Program-made: the position numbers and the translations under genes
The notes under the pieces: generated by a model
Told to the model about the DNA's origin: nothing
The model's input: the letters and a program-made list of their open reading frames with translations, nothing else
The model's database searches: none
Part shown: piece by piece, positions 35,120 to 44,135 of the stretch
How positions within the stretch are numbered: position 1 is the first letter of the stretch
Layout: every line of letters begins with the position of its first letter
From: Paenibacillus spongiae
Lineage (GTDB): Bacteria; Bacillota; Bacilli; Paenibacillales; Paenibacillaceae
Reading direction: 5' to 3'
Length of the DNA: 64,000 nucleotides
Assembly: GCF_024734895.1 (NCBI RefSeq)
Contig: NZ_CP091430.1
Span: 5,970,501 to 6,034,500, forward strand

Positions 35120-35992
35120 ATGAAAGAATATATGCATGAATACGCCGTAGATTACCTCTTTAACCCTTCTGATTTCTTGAAGAAGGGCGGCATCTGGATC
35201 CTTCGTGCCGGCGCCAACCGCGCCAAGCCAAACTATCAAGTAGGCCCCCGGAGAATCGAATACTACAGTATGCATTTTGTTGTCGATGGTTCGGTAAGCT
35301 ACCGCTACCCCGACGGCGCGGTCACGCTGGGGAAAGGCGACGTCTTCTGCCTGTTTCCCGGAACGGTTCACGAATATGGCGTCGTTCCCTCCGATCGTCC
35401 GCTGCGCATGCATTGGCTTGCCTTCGACGGGCCTCAAGCGCCCGATCTGGCCGCATCCCTCGGCATATCGCCCCAACATCCGTACGGAAGCGGCCTGCTC
35501 GACGGGAACGGCCTGCATTTGCTGCAGCAGACGATCGAAGCGCCGCCTAACGGACCGGATATGGAGATGCGGCATTTAAGCCTGATCTACAGCCTGTTCG
35601 CCAATCTTCAGAGCCGCCTGAGCAAGGCGGCCGAAGGAGGGGAAGGCTGGCTGGAAGACTGCCTGCGCTACATGCAGACACACTTCGCCGAAGATATCGG
35701 CGTGAGCAATATCGCCGAGCGCTTCAATCTGCACAGATCGTATCTCTCGGCGATGGTCAAGCGGCATATCGGGCAATCCCCGGGGCAATATATTCAGTCG
35801 CTTCGGCTGGAGAAAGGGGCCCGCCTGCTCAAGGAAACGGAGCACTCCGTTACGGAAATCGCGCTTTCCTCCGGTTACCCCGATCTGTACTCGTTCAGCA
35901 GGGCGTTCTCCAGAAAATACGGCGTCGCGCCCACCGAATACCGGCAAGCGCAAGAAGAAACGGCCCGCCCTGTCTCCCGGGAGCGGAGTTAG
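35120..35992 (+). CDS. AraC-family transcriptional regulator
   Basis: A 290-residue regulator with an N-terminal cupin ligand domain (LGKGDVFCLFPGTVHEY) and a C-terminal pair of helix-turn-helix motifs: DIGVSNIAERFNLHRSYLSAMVKRH and SVTEIALSSGYPDLYSFSRAFSRKYGVAPTEYR, the AraC signature. The start at 35120 follows AGGAGG. It is divergent from sulfatase 33423-34937 and probably activates it in response to a substrate or product. Confidence 0.9.
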   Translation: MKEYMHEYAVDYLFNPSDFLKKGGIWILRAGANRAKPNYQVGPRRIEYYSMHFVVDGSVSYRYPDGAVTLGKGDVFCLFPGTVHEYGVVPSDRPLRMHWLAFDGPQAPDLAASLGISPQHPYGSGLLDGNGLHLLQQTIEAPPNGPDMEMRHLSLIYSLFANLQSRLSKAAEGGEGWLEDCLRYMQTHFAEDIGVSNIAERFNLHRSYLSAMVKRHIGQSPGQYIQSLRLEKGARLLKETEHSVTEIALSSGYPDLYSFSRAFSRKYGVAPTEYRQAQEETARPVSRERS

Positions 35993-36021
35993 TTTCTTCC
36001 CGCGGGAACAGCTGCAAGCTT

Positions 36022-36058
36022 AAGACCGCCGGAGGGCGATTTCCCATCCGGCGGTCTT
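36022..36058. terminator. Bidirectional terminator-like hairpin
   Basis: AAGACCGCCGGA pairs perfectly with TCCGGCGGTCTT (12 bp). It separates the convergent AraC gene and the ABC-binding-protein gene. Confidence 0.7.
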
Positions 36059-36095
36059 GGCGATACGCGTGGCAGTTATTAATGCTTCGCAGGCA

Positions 36096-37148
36096 TTATT
36101 TGCCTGCGGCTTTGATGAAGGGCTCGGTCTTCAGGAACTGTTCGGCCGGCACCGCTTCGGTCATTTTCCCGTTCTGCACGAACAGCTTCTGCAGATTGTC
36201 GTACCACTTCTTGGCCGTCCCGTCCTGGAACGCGTCGGCGACCCGTTTGTTATCCAGCCATTCCAGCGAATCGAGCTGCTGCTTCAATGATTCTTCGGGC
36301 ACTTGCGTGTATTCGGCGGTCAATTTGATGGCCTCGTCCTTGTTGGCCAGCTTATAATCGGTCGTCTTGTAGATCGCCTGCATGAACTTCTCGACCAGCT
36401 CCGGCTTCTCTTCCAGAAACTTCGGATTTACGACCCAGCTCGCCGGGAAGACATACTCAGGGAAGAAATCGCTGTTATCACCCAGCTTCACGATATTCTC
36501 CTTGCCGACCTGCTTCTCGATCTCCAATGTATATGGCGACCAGATCGCGACCGCGTCGACTTTGCCGGCAACATAAGCGGATACGGCGCCGGCGACATCC
36601 ATGTTGACGATATTGACGTCCTCCGGCTTCAGCCCTCCTTTTTCGATCCCCAGATTGAGCACCATCTCGCCGGACGTTCCTTTCGGCACGCCGACCGTCT
36701 TCCCCTTCAGATCCTTCCATTCCTTCACGCCGGATTTCTTCGTAGCGAGCACCATGTCACTCTTGCCGAGGCTCACAATATTGATGATGTGACCCTTGCC
36801 TTGCGCTGCAAGGAACGTTGCGCCCGGACCGATATACGCAATATCGATATCGCCGGAAGCCATCGCCTGGAATTCGGGCGGGCCGCTCAGAAATTTAACC
36901 GCATTCACGTCGAGGCCGGCTTCCTTGAAGAACCCTTTCTCCTCGCCGATAATTATCGGGGTAGCGCCGTTCATATCCGGCATATAAGCGACATTAATCT
37001 TCGAAAGCTTGCCGTCGCCGGCTGACGGCTCCTGCGGCGTAGGGGCTGTCGTCGAATCATTCCCGCCCGAAGAACAGGCGGCCAGAACCAGACTAAGGAT
37101 GATGGCCATTACGGATAATTTGAACATGGGCTTCCAGTTGTGTGACAT
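36096..37148 (-). CDS. SsuA/TauA/NrtA-like substrate-binding lipoprotein
   Basis: A 350-residue lipoprotein capturing a small anion or sulfonate for the ABC importer encoded upstream. The signal peptide ends in the lipobox LVLAACSS. The fold signature includes AYMPDMNGATPIIIGEEKGFF, GDIDIAYIGPGA and VGVPKGTSGEM, typical of the nitrate/sulfonate/taurine group. The start at 37148 follows GGAGGAGT; 84 further upstream codons are an ORF artefact. Last gene of a permease-ATPase-binding-protein operon. With two sulfatases nearby, an organosulfur substrate is likely, but nitrate or pyrimidine-type ligands are possible. Confidence 0.85.
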   Translation of the reverse strand: MSHNWKPMFKLSVMAIILSLVLAACSSGGNDSTTAPTPQEPSAGDGKLSKINVAYMPDMNGATPIIIGEEKGFFKEAGLDVNAVKFLSGPPEFQAMASGDIDIAYIGPGATFLAAQGKGHIINIVSLGKSDMVLATKKSGVKEWKDLKGKTVGVPKGTSGEMVLNLGIEKGGLKPEDVNIVNMDVAGAVSAYVAGKVDAVAIWSPYTLEIEKQVGKENIVKLGDNSDFFPEYVFPASWVVNPKFLEEKPELVEKFMQAIYKTTDYKLANKDEAIKLTAEYTQVPEESLKQQLDSLEWLDNKRVADAFQDGTAKKWYDNLQKLFVQNGKMTEAVPAEQFLKTEPFIKAAGK

Positions 37149-37284
37149 GGATGACTCCTCCTTTTTTGTGTAAAGCTTTCTGTCTATATGGATCAAGCTA
37201 ACCGGCATCCGGTTGAACCGGGGACGACTGGCGTCGGCAAGGCCGGCCCGTTCCCTCCGCCAGTCAGCGTAAGCCGCACCGGAT

Positions 37285-38106
37285 TTACTTGGCGACTTCC
37301 AAATATTCGCGGTATACCTTCGACCAGATTTCATTCTTGATTTGCACGAACCGCTCGTCCAGCTTGGTGGACTGGTCTCTCGGATACGGAATGTCGACAT
37401 CGACGATTTCTTTGATCCTTCCGGGACGCGCGCTCATGATGATGACTTTCTGCGCCAGAATGACCGCCTCATCGACATCGTGCGTGATGAAGAAGCACGT
37501 CTTCTTCTCCGTTTGCCACGTCTTGAGCAATTCTTCCTGCAGCTGGGCCCTCGTTTGCGCGTCGAGCGCGCCGAACGGCTCGTCCATGAGCAGCACCTCG
37601 GGCTGAACGGCATACGCTCTGGCGATGGCGACGCGCTGCTTCATGCCGCCGGACAGCTCCTTCGGATAGGCATGGGCAAAGTCCTTCAATCCGACGAGAT
37701 TCAAATATTTCTCGGCGATTTCTTTGCGTTCTGTTTTCCCCATTCCCCGCAATTTCAATCCAAACTCTACATTTTTCAGCACGGTTTTCCACGGAAACAA
37801 CGCATACTGCTGAAACACGACGCCTCTTTCTTTTCCCGGGCCGCGAACATCTTGGCCGTCCACCCGGACGGAGCCCGAAGTGGCATCCTCCAGTCCGGCG
37901 ATGATATTGAGCAGCGTCGTCTTGCCGCATCCGCTTGGGCCCACCACGCAGACGAATTCGTTCTGCCGGATCGTCAGGTCGGTATTTTGAAGCGCGGTCA
38001 CATCTCCGTTGCGGCCCTTATATACTTTGGACAATCCTTTAATTTCGATCTTCGGCGCACCTGCGGCAACGGGGACGTTCTCTAGCTGCTGCGTACTTCC
38101 TGCCAT
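37285..38106 (-). CDS. ABC transporter ATPase, SsuB/TauB-like
   Basis: A 273-residue nucleotide-binding subunit. Walker A is GPSGCGKTT, the Q-loop is VFQQYALFPW, the signature is LSGGMKQRVAIARA, and Walker B is VLLMDEPFGALDA, with the switch His in FITHDVDEA. The ATG follows GGAGGC. It overlaps the end of the permease gene by 25 bases and lies 136 bases before the binding-protein gene. Confidence 0.93.
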   Translation of the reverse strand: MAGSTQQLENVPVAAGAPKIEIKGLSKVYKGRNGDVTALQNTDLTIRQNEFVCVVGPSGCGKTTLLNIIAGLEDATSGSVRVDGQDVRGPGKERGVVFQQYALFPWKTVLKNVEFGLKLRGMGKTERKEIAEKYLNLVGLKDFAHAYPKELSGGMKQRVAIARAYAVQPEVLLMDEPFGALDAQTRAQLQEELLKTWQTEKKTCFFITHDVDEAVILAQKVIIMSARPGRIKEIVDVDIPYPRDQSTKLDERFVQIKNEIWSKVYREYLEVAK

Positions 38107-38843
38107 CCCGTCAGCCTCCTCTCCAGAAACAGAATGAATTTATCCATTGCGAGTCCAATGACGCCGATGACGATAATGCCGAGAATGACAACATCCATGC
38201 GGAAGTATAAGCTGGCTTCCATAATCATGTTCCCGAGCCCCTTGTTGGCACCGGTCAATTCGGCTGCGACAAGCGTCGTCCAGGCGGCGGCAAGCCCCAA
38301 TCGCACGCCGACCAGAATATACGGGAAGGAGGCGGGTACGACGACTTCGAGAAAAATATCCTTATCCTTCGCACCGAGCACTCTGGAAGCGCGGATGAGC
38401 GTCGGGTCGACGTTGCGTACGCCCTGGAAGATCGAAATGACCATCACGAGAAAGGTTGCGACGAAAATGACGCTGATTTTGGCGCCTTCGCCGACGCCTT
38501 GCGCGACGATGACGAGCGGGATGAGCGCAATCGGCGGAATCGTGCGGAAGAACTGAATCCACGGCTCGACGACCGAGCGCACCACGGAGTACCATCCCAT
38601 GAGGAAGGCGACGGGAATGGCGACGACCAGTCCCAGCGAGAATCCGCCGAGCACTCTCAGCAGGCTCGCCCAGACATTCGTCCACATGCGGCCGCTCTCG
38701 ATTTCCGTTATGAAGGCTTTGACGACCAGAGTCGGATTGGTCAATATCGCGCCTATGGAAGGGATGGCGGCGAGCAGATACCAAGCCGCGATCCCGATGA
38801 CGACGGAAAGCGTTGTAAGCAGCCCGTTCGGCATTTTTTTCAT
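38082..38843 (-). CDS. ABC transporter permease, SsuC/TauC-like
   Basis: A 253-residue inner-membrane permease with about six transmembrane segments and the EAA-type loop VRNVDPTLIRASRVLGAKDKDIF...ASFPYILVGVRLGLAAAW. It has the BPD_transp_1 fold of the sulfonate/nitrate group. The start at 38843 follows GAGGTGG; the longer ORF upstream is unsupported. First gene of the importer operon, divergent from the two-component system at 39286. Confidence 0.9.
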   Translation of the reverse strand: MKKMPNGLLTTLSVVIGIAAWYLLAAIPSIGAILTNPTLVVKAFITEIESGRMWTNVWASLLRVLGGFSLGLVVAIPVAFLMGWYSVVRSVVEPWIQFFRTIPPIALIPLVIVAQGVGEGAKISVIFVATFLVMVISIFQGVRNVDPTLIRASRVLGAKDKDIFLEVVVPASFPYILVGVRLGLAAAWTTLVAAELTGANKGLGNMIMEASLYFRMDVVILGIIVIGVIGLAMDKFILFLERRLTGWQEVRSS

Positions 38844-39140
38844 GCGACCACCTCTTTCTAAGTTGTTATGCTTTGAGGGATACTCGCTGTAAAGGCTTTC
38901 ATTCCTACGAAAGATGAATGTCTCTTGCGGACCTCCTGCTGCAGCAAAGGTTAACGAGTTGACCTCATTATAGCGGCAGGGCCGAAACCGCAAAAGGTTG
39001 AACTAAATTCAAACCTTTTCGTCTCCCGCCGCCAGGCTTATAATGCTCGTGAAAACATTGCGACTGGCTCCTTCTTCTTGGTCTGTGATAAGATAAAGGC
39101 GAATTTTGTCGAAAAAGTTACGACAACGAAGAGTTACGTG

Positions 39141-39245
39141 AGCAGCTAAGGGTTTCCGGAGGAAACCGGCATCGGAAGCATACGCTTAGTCCCGGCTGAG
39201 TTCAAGATTCGATGCCGAAGCAGCCCTCCTGCCTCGGCTTTGTGA
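39141..39245 (+). promoter_or_regulatory. Structured leader with attenuator-like hairpins before the sensor kinase
   Basis: A perfect hairpin GGTTTCC-gga-GGAAACC (39152-39168) is followed by CGGCATCG (39168-39175), which can pair with CGATGCCG (39211-39218). The latter overlaps the left arm of a terminator-like stem GCCGA/GCAG with CTGC/TCGGC (39215-39239) ending in TTTGTG. The two pairings exclude each other, as in attenuators and riboswitches. I cannot match it to a known riboswitch class. Confidence 0.45.
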
Positions 39246-39285
39246 TCAAAAGACGGCTTTTTGAACATCCTTAGAAGGTGATCCG

Positions 39286-40764
39286 ATGACAATACTGCTA
39301 TTCCTGCTTATGCTGGCCGCCATCACCTTGTTTATCGCGAAAGCGCGCAACCCGTCCGCGTATTGGATGGGCTTCGTGCTCGTCGGCTGGTTTCTCAGCA
39401 TGGCCGGCCTCATTCTGTTTATCGCGAAATACGGCGGGTTCTATTACAAAGTGAACATCGTTCTGTTCTTTCATGACAGCGTTCGCAATTTCTTGCTTCA
39501 GCTTCCGATCAGCATCGAATGGATCAGCCGCATGATTACGGTCGGCCGGTCGGTTTTTATTTTCAGCCTGATCGGACTATCCGTGTCGCTGCTCTATTAC
39601 CGGCCTCTCAAGAAGCTGTGGAAAATCTATGCGCTCAACGCGATTCTTCCGCTGGCCAATATTCTGGTCTACGACCCGATCATCTATAAATGGGCGCTCG
39701 GGATGATTGACCGCAACGTGACGTATGTCGTCGGCTGGCTGACGAGAGGCTGGCTCGTCGCTTCCGCTCTCATCGCTCTTCTGCTGATGATCAAGAAGTA
39801 CCGGAAGGTGACGATTCCGTGGGTAAAGAAGCAGAGCAAGTACATTCTGCTCGGCGTCCTTTCGCTCATGCTGTTCTATTTCTATCTGGGCTTTCTCGGG
39901 CCGCTGCAAGTATTCGACGTCCGCACCTATTATGTGCTGTATTCGGATTTCTCCAACTTCAACCCGCCTCTCACCTTGTTCGGCTGGTATGCCAGCATCA
40001 GCCTGACCGGCGTCCTGTCGCTGATCAGCATCCTGTCCATCTGGCGCTATACGGAGATCGAGAAAACGATGGGCAAGAGCGACCTGCAGCTGGAACGCAA
40101 GCTGAACACGGCGAATATGGGAGCGCGCGTCTTTACGCACGCGATCAAAAATCAGCTGATCATGATTCAACTGCTGATCGGGCAAGCTACAAGCGAAGAA
40201 GGTGCCCGGAATGCCGGACAATCGCTCGCCAAGGCGGAGGATATCGTCAATCACACGCTCGAACGGCTGGACAAGCTGTACAATTCATTCAAATCGAGTC
40301 AGCTGCAGCTCAGGCCGGTCTCCATGCAAACGCTGCTGCGGCTGACGCTGGAACGGTTGCCGCTGGTGCCCGAGCATCTGACCCTGACCTGCGACCCGCC
40401 GGAGAAAGAAAGCCTGCTGCTGGCGGACGTGGGCCATCTGTCGGAAGCGCTTTACAACGTCATTGTCAATGCGGTGGAAGCGGTGGGCGACCGGGAGGAC
40501 GGAGCGGTGCGGATCACCGCCTACGAGGAGGAGCAATGGGTGCTGATCCAGATCGTCGACAACGGGCCGGGCATACCGGCGGAGCTGATGGAGACGATCT
40601 TCGATCCGTTCTATACGAACAAGAACACGACCCGCAACTGGGGGATCGGCCTATCCTATGCGAGACATGTCGTCCTCGGCCATTACGGCCGCATTCATGT
40701 AGAGAAGCGAGCTGAAGGCAGCGCGTTCAAAATCATTATTCCGCTTTATCAATTGAAGTCGTAA
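39286..40764 (+). CDS. Multi-pass sensor histidine kinase
   Basis: A 492-residue kinase with about seven or eight hydrophobic segments in the first 255 residues, so the sensor is membrane-embedded. The phospho-acceptor region is ARVFTHAIKNQLIM (near 285). The ATPase domain shows the N-box EALYNVIVNAVEAVGD, the G1 box VDNGPGIP, the F-box FDPFYT and the G2 box NWGIGLSYARHV. GAAGGTGATCCG precedes the ATG. It is cotranscribed with the response regulator 17 bases downstream and divergent from the SsuABC-like operon, which it may control. Confidence 0.9.
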   Translation: MTILLFLLMLAAITLFIAKARNPSAYWMGFVLVGWFLSMAGLILFIAKYGGFYYKVNIVLFFHDSVRNFLLQLPISIEWISRMITVGRSVFIFSLIGLSVSLLYYRPLKKLWKIYALNAILPLANILVYDPIIYKWALGMIDRNVTYVVGWLTRGWLVASALIALLLMIKKYRKVTIPWVKKQSKYILLGVLSLMLFYFYLGFLGPLQVFDVRTYYVLYSDFSNFNPPLTLFGWYASISLTGVLSLISILSIWRYTEIEKTMGKSDLQLERKLNTANMGARVFTHAIKNQLIMIQLLIGQATSEEGARNAGQSLAKAEDIVNHTLERLDKLYNSFKSSQLQLRPVSMQTLLRLTLERLPLVPEHLTLTCDPPEKESLLLADVGHLSEALYNVIVNAVEAVGDREDGAVRITAYEEEQWVLIQIVDNGPGIPAELMETIFDPFYTNKNTTRNWGIGLSYARHVVLGHYGRIHVEKRAEGSAFKIIIPLYQLKS

Positions 40765-40781
40765 GCAGGAGGAAGATAAAG

Positions 40782-41486
40782 ATGGTCTTACAAGAACCGA
40801 TCCGGGTCATGATCGCCGAAGATCTGGGCATCCTGCGGGAGCACTTCTGCAGCTTGGTCGAGAACGAGGACGACATGGAGGTCATCGGCCAAGCTTCCAG
40901 CGGGAAGAAGCTTCTTCAGCTTATCGACGGCGCTCCGGTCAAGCCGGATATTATTCTGATGGACATCGAGATGGATGCGAAGCATGACGGGATCGTTACG
41001 GCACAGCGTATATTGACGACGGAGCCGCAGATGAAAATCATCTTCCTGACCGTGCACGAGGACGACGAAACCGTCTTCAACGCGTTCGAGACCGGAGCGG
41101 TCGATTACGTGCTTAAGACCCGCTCCGGCGATGAAATCGTCACCAGCATCCGTCTCGCCCATGCGGGCATCGCCCAGATGAGGCCGGAGTTCGCGTTCAA
41201 GATCAAGAACGAATTTTCCCGGATTCGCCGCAACGAAGAAAGCTTGCTGCAAGCGACGCTGATCATGGCGCAGCTGACGCCGACGGAACTGGAAATTCTC
41301 GATCTTCTCTTGAAAGACTTGAAGATAGCGGAGATTGCACGCCATCGGCAGGTCGAGCTATCGACAATCAAATCGCAGATTAACGTCATTTTGAAAAAAT
41401 TCAACAAGAACAGGTCCAAAGAAGTGATCGCCCTGCTGCGGGAGCTGAACCTTCAACCGCTCCTAAGGAAAGTGCGTGGCGAGTAA
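40782..41486 (+). CDS. LuxR/NarL-type response regulator
   Basis: A 234-residue regulator. The receiver has acidic ED near residue 13, phospho-acceptor Asp in IILMDIEMDAKHDG, Thr in FLTVHED and Lys in YVLKTRSGD. The C-terminal LuxR-like helix-turn-helix reads LTPTELEILDLLLKDLKIAEIARHRQVELSTIKSQINVILKKF. AGGAGGAAG precedes the ATG. Partner of the sensor kinase immediately upstream. Target genes unknown. Confidence 0.9.
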   Translation: MVLQEPIRVMIAEDLGILREHFCSLVENEDDMEVIGQASSGKKLLQLIDGAPVKPDIILMDIEMDAKHDGIVTAQRILTTEPQMKIIFLTVHEDDETVFNAFETGAVDYVLKTRSGDEIVTSIRLAHAGIAQMRPEFAFKIKNEFSRIRRNEESLLQATLIMAQLTPTELEILDLLLKDLKIAEIARHRQVELSTIKSQINVILKKFNKNRSKEVIALLRELNLQPLLRKVRGE

Positions 41487-41511
41487 CGAAAGGCGGGCTC
41501 AAGCGGTTGGA

Positions 41512-41538
41512 ATTCGGAGCATTCGGAGCATTCGGAGC
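41512..41538. repeat. Three 9-bp tandem repeats
   Basis: ATTCGGAGC occurs three times head to tail, 25 bases after the response regulator stop codon. Confidence 0.9.
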
Positions 41539-41575
41539 AATAATCATTCATTGTTTCTTTAATGAGCAGCAAGAA

Positions 41576-41604
41576 AAGGCGGTCCCATCAAAGGGGGCCG
41601 CCTT
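41576..41604 (-). terminator. Terminator of the second sulfatase gene
   Basis: Minus strand: AAGGCGGCCC pairs with GGGACCGCCTT and is followed by TTCTT. It may also stop the convergent response-regulator transcript. Confidence 0.75.
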
Positions 41605-41622
41605 ACGTCATTCCTTCGTTTC

Positions 41623-43032
41623 TTATGCGATTTCGTCTTTGACCGGCTCGTCCAGCACGGCCAGCTGCAGCGTCCGCAGCTCTTGCTTAAGCTCCCGGAT
41701 CGTCTCCGCATAGCCGGGATCGGCGTATACGTTGTTCATTTCGGCCGGGTCCCGCTCCAGATCGAACAGTTCCCACTCCGGCGGACGGTTCTCGTCGACC
41801 GAGCCGGAGGTGCCCAGCGCCTCCGCGTAATAGTAGATCAGCTTATACCGGTGCGTCCGGATGCCGTAGTGCGAGTACACGTTATGGTGCTCGTCCAGGT
41901 GCATCCAATACCGGTAGTACATCGACGTTCTCCAGTCGCCTGGCGTTTCGCCGCCGAAGATCGTCCTCAAGCTTCTTCCCTGCATCTCCGCCGGAATCGC
42001 AGCGCCGGCATAATCGAGGAACGTAGACGGGAAATCAACGTTCAGCGTCATCGCTTCGGTATGCGAACCGGGCTTGATCGCCCGCGGGTACCGGACGATA
42101 AACGGCATCCGCAGCGATTCCTCGTACATGAAGCGCTTGTCGAACCAGCCGTGATCGCCCAGGAAGAAGCCTTGGTCGGATGTATAGATGATGATCGTAT
42201 CCTCCGCGACGCCCTCGGCGTCCAAATAATCGAGCAGCCGGCCGACGCTCTCGTCGATGGAGGCGATGCAGCGCAAATAGTCCTTGATATAGCGCTGATA
42301 CCGCCACTTCTTCGCTTCGAGGCCGCTCAATCCTTCGGGCGGGGTTCCTTTCAGATCGACTTTGTCGTTCATGTCCCGGTCGATCCGCATCTTGGCCTCG
42401 ACGGCCGCCTGCGAACGGTTCGAATAATCGTCATAGAACGTATCCGGTTCCGGAATATCGATATCCGCGTAGAGATCCTTGTATTTCTCGGCCGGCTGCC
42501 AAGGGCGGTGAGGCGCCTTATGATGGCACATCAGCATGAACGGCTTGTCGCGGTCGCGCTTGTTCATCCAGTCGATGGAGTAGTCCGTAATCAAGTCGGT
42601 CGCATAGCCCTTGACCCGCTTGAGCTCGCCCATCTCGATAAATTGGGGATCGTGGTATTCGCCCTGATCCGGCACGACGTTCCAATAATCGAATCCGGTC
42701 GGGTCCGCATCGCCGCCATGGCCCAGATGCCACTTGCCGACGATTGCCGTCTGATAGCCGACTTCCTTCAGCAGCTTCGGATAGTTCATCTGCCTGCCGT
42801 CGAAATGGTCGTTAATCGATTTGACGCCGTTCAGATGGTTGTACTTGCCGGTCAATATCGCCGCCCGGCTCGGCGAACAGATGGAGTTGGTGCAGAAGCA
42901 ATTGTCGAACCGCATGCCTTCGGTTGCGATACGGTCGATGTTCGGCGTCGCGTTGATTTTGCTGCCGTAGCAGCTCATCGCGTGCGACGCATGATCGTCG
43001 GACATGATAAACAATATATTAGGCTGCTTCAA
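41623..43032 (-). CDS. Type I sulfatase
   Basis: A 469-residue sulfatase, distinct from the one at 33423. It has metal acids in MSDDHASH (Asp12/Asp13), the formylglycine motif CSPSR (Cys52) followed by TGKYNHLNG, GKWHLGHGG and YTSDQGFFLGDHGWFDKR, the layout of the N-sulfoglucosamine / iduronate-sulfatase-like group. No signal peptide, hence predicted cytosolic. The start is TTG at 43032 with GGTGAT upstream. It is divergent from an AraC regulator. A formylglycine-generating or anaerobic maturase must be encoded elsewhere. Confidence 0.9.
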   Translation of the reverse strand: MKQPNILFIMSDDHASHAMSCYGSKINATPNIDRIATEGMRFDNCFCTNSICSPSRAAILTGKYNHLNGVKSINDHFDGRQMNYPKLLKEVGYQTAIVGKWHLGHGGDADPTGFDYWNVVPDQGEYHDPQFIEMGELKRVKGYATDLITDYSIDWMNKRDRDKPFMLMCHHKAPHRPWQPAEKYKDLYADIDIPEPDTFYDDYSNRSQAAVEAKMRIDRDMNDKVDLKGTPPEGLSGLEAKKWRYQRYIKDYLRCIASIDESVGRLLDYLDAEGVAEDTIIIYTSDQGFFLGDHGWFDKRFMYEESLRMPFIVRYPRAIKPGSHTEAMTLNVDFPSTFLDYAGAAIPAEMQGRSLRTIFGGETPGDWRTSMYYRYWMHLDEHHNVYSHYGIRTHRYKLIYYYAEALGTSGSVDENRPPEWELFDLERDPAEMNNVYADPGYAETIRELKQELRTLQLAVLDEPVKDEIA

Positions 43033-43293
43033 TTTCTCATCACCTCAAGATCCATTATAAACAGTCCGGCTTCTTTTGCGCGATGTACAATATTACGATT
43101 CTAGTAGGTTATCACTTTCACTTTCCAAACCGCTGCAGCTATCGACAAGATGGACGAATTCATGATCTCGCTCTATTATTCCATGTGACATGGCCCTATC
43201 GCTTCATGTACAATAGCAATGACCCGCCGCGCTTGTCCAACAGCGGATCCGAAGCTCGAGGACGTTCGGCGGGGAAGCCCGGAGGTGAGCAAA

Positions 43294-44067
43294 TTGATCG
43301 AAATTCTCGATACGCACCGCGACGACTTTATTCCAAATTGGCATAACCGGCTGCAGCAGGTGTCCTACAACATTCTCGTTCTCGTCACGGAAGGACAGCT
43401 GCTCTACCGGCTGAACGACCGGGCGTTCATCGCGTCCAAGGGAGACCTGCTGTTCATTCCGTCCGGCACGATGCGCGAAGCGATGAACGACAAGATGACG
43501 CTGCATCAGAAATACGCGGTTATATTCACCAGCAGCCCTCTTATCGAACTCCCGCTGTTCGCGCAACCCGGCCACGTTCTGATCCGTCCCCGCAGCTTCG
43601 AGTATTTCAAAGAAAAGATGATGCTCATCTATCGCCATTCCATCGAGAAGAAACCGTTCTACGATGCGATCCGCGCCGGAATAATGCTCGAATTGCTCGG
43701 CATGGCGTGCAGGGAGCTCGACTCGGCTCCGCTCCCCCTCCGTAAGGCGAACGACATCCGCAAGATCGAACAGCATATTCTGGACCGCTTCCGCGAGAGG
43801 ATTTCGCTGCAGGAGCTGGCCGGGCTGATCGAGCGCTCCCCCAACTATACGCTCAGCCTATTCAAAGAAGCCACCGGGCAGACGCCGCTGGCTTATATGC
43901 ACCGTCTCCGTATAACGGCAGCCAAGGAGCTGCTCCGCAGTACGAGTTTGACCGTGAAGGATATTTCCGAGCATCTCGGTTATTACGACACCTCTTATTT
44001 CTATCGGATGTTCAAGAAGAGCACAGGGCTGTCGCCGTCCGAATACGCCGAACAGCCGGAATATTGA
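43294..44067 (+). CDS. AraC-family transcriptional regulator
   Basis: A 257-residue regulator with an N-terminal cupin (ASKGDLLFIPSGTMREA) and the C-terminal AraC double helix-turn-helix ERISLQELAGLIERSPNYTLSLFKEATG...VKDISEHLGYYDTSYFYRMFKKSTGLSPSEY. The TTG at 43294 is chosen because GGAGG lies eight bases upstream; the ORF is open further up without such a site. Divergent from sulfatase 41623-43032 and its probable activator. The gene order repeats the sulfatase/AraC pair at 33.4-36 kb. Confidence 0.88.
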   Translation: MIEILDTHRDDFIPNWHNRLQQVSYNILVLVTEGQLLYRLNDRAFIASKGDLLFIPSGTMREAMNDKMTLHQKYAVIFTSSPLIELPLFAQPGHVLIRPRSFEYFKEKMMLIYRHSIEKKPFYDAIRAGIMLELLGMACRELDSAPLPLRKANDIRKIEQHILDRFRERISLQELAGLIERSPNYTLSLFKEATGQTPLAYMHRLRITAAKELLRSTSLTVKDISEHLGYYDTSYFYRMFKKSTGLSPSEYAEQPEY

Positions 44068-44135
44068 GCCCGAGGCCAAAAAAGGCAGCCTCCCCCGCCC
44101 CGGCCACGTACGGCTCGGTGGGATGAGCTGCCGCT

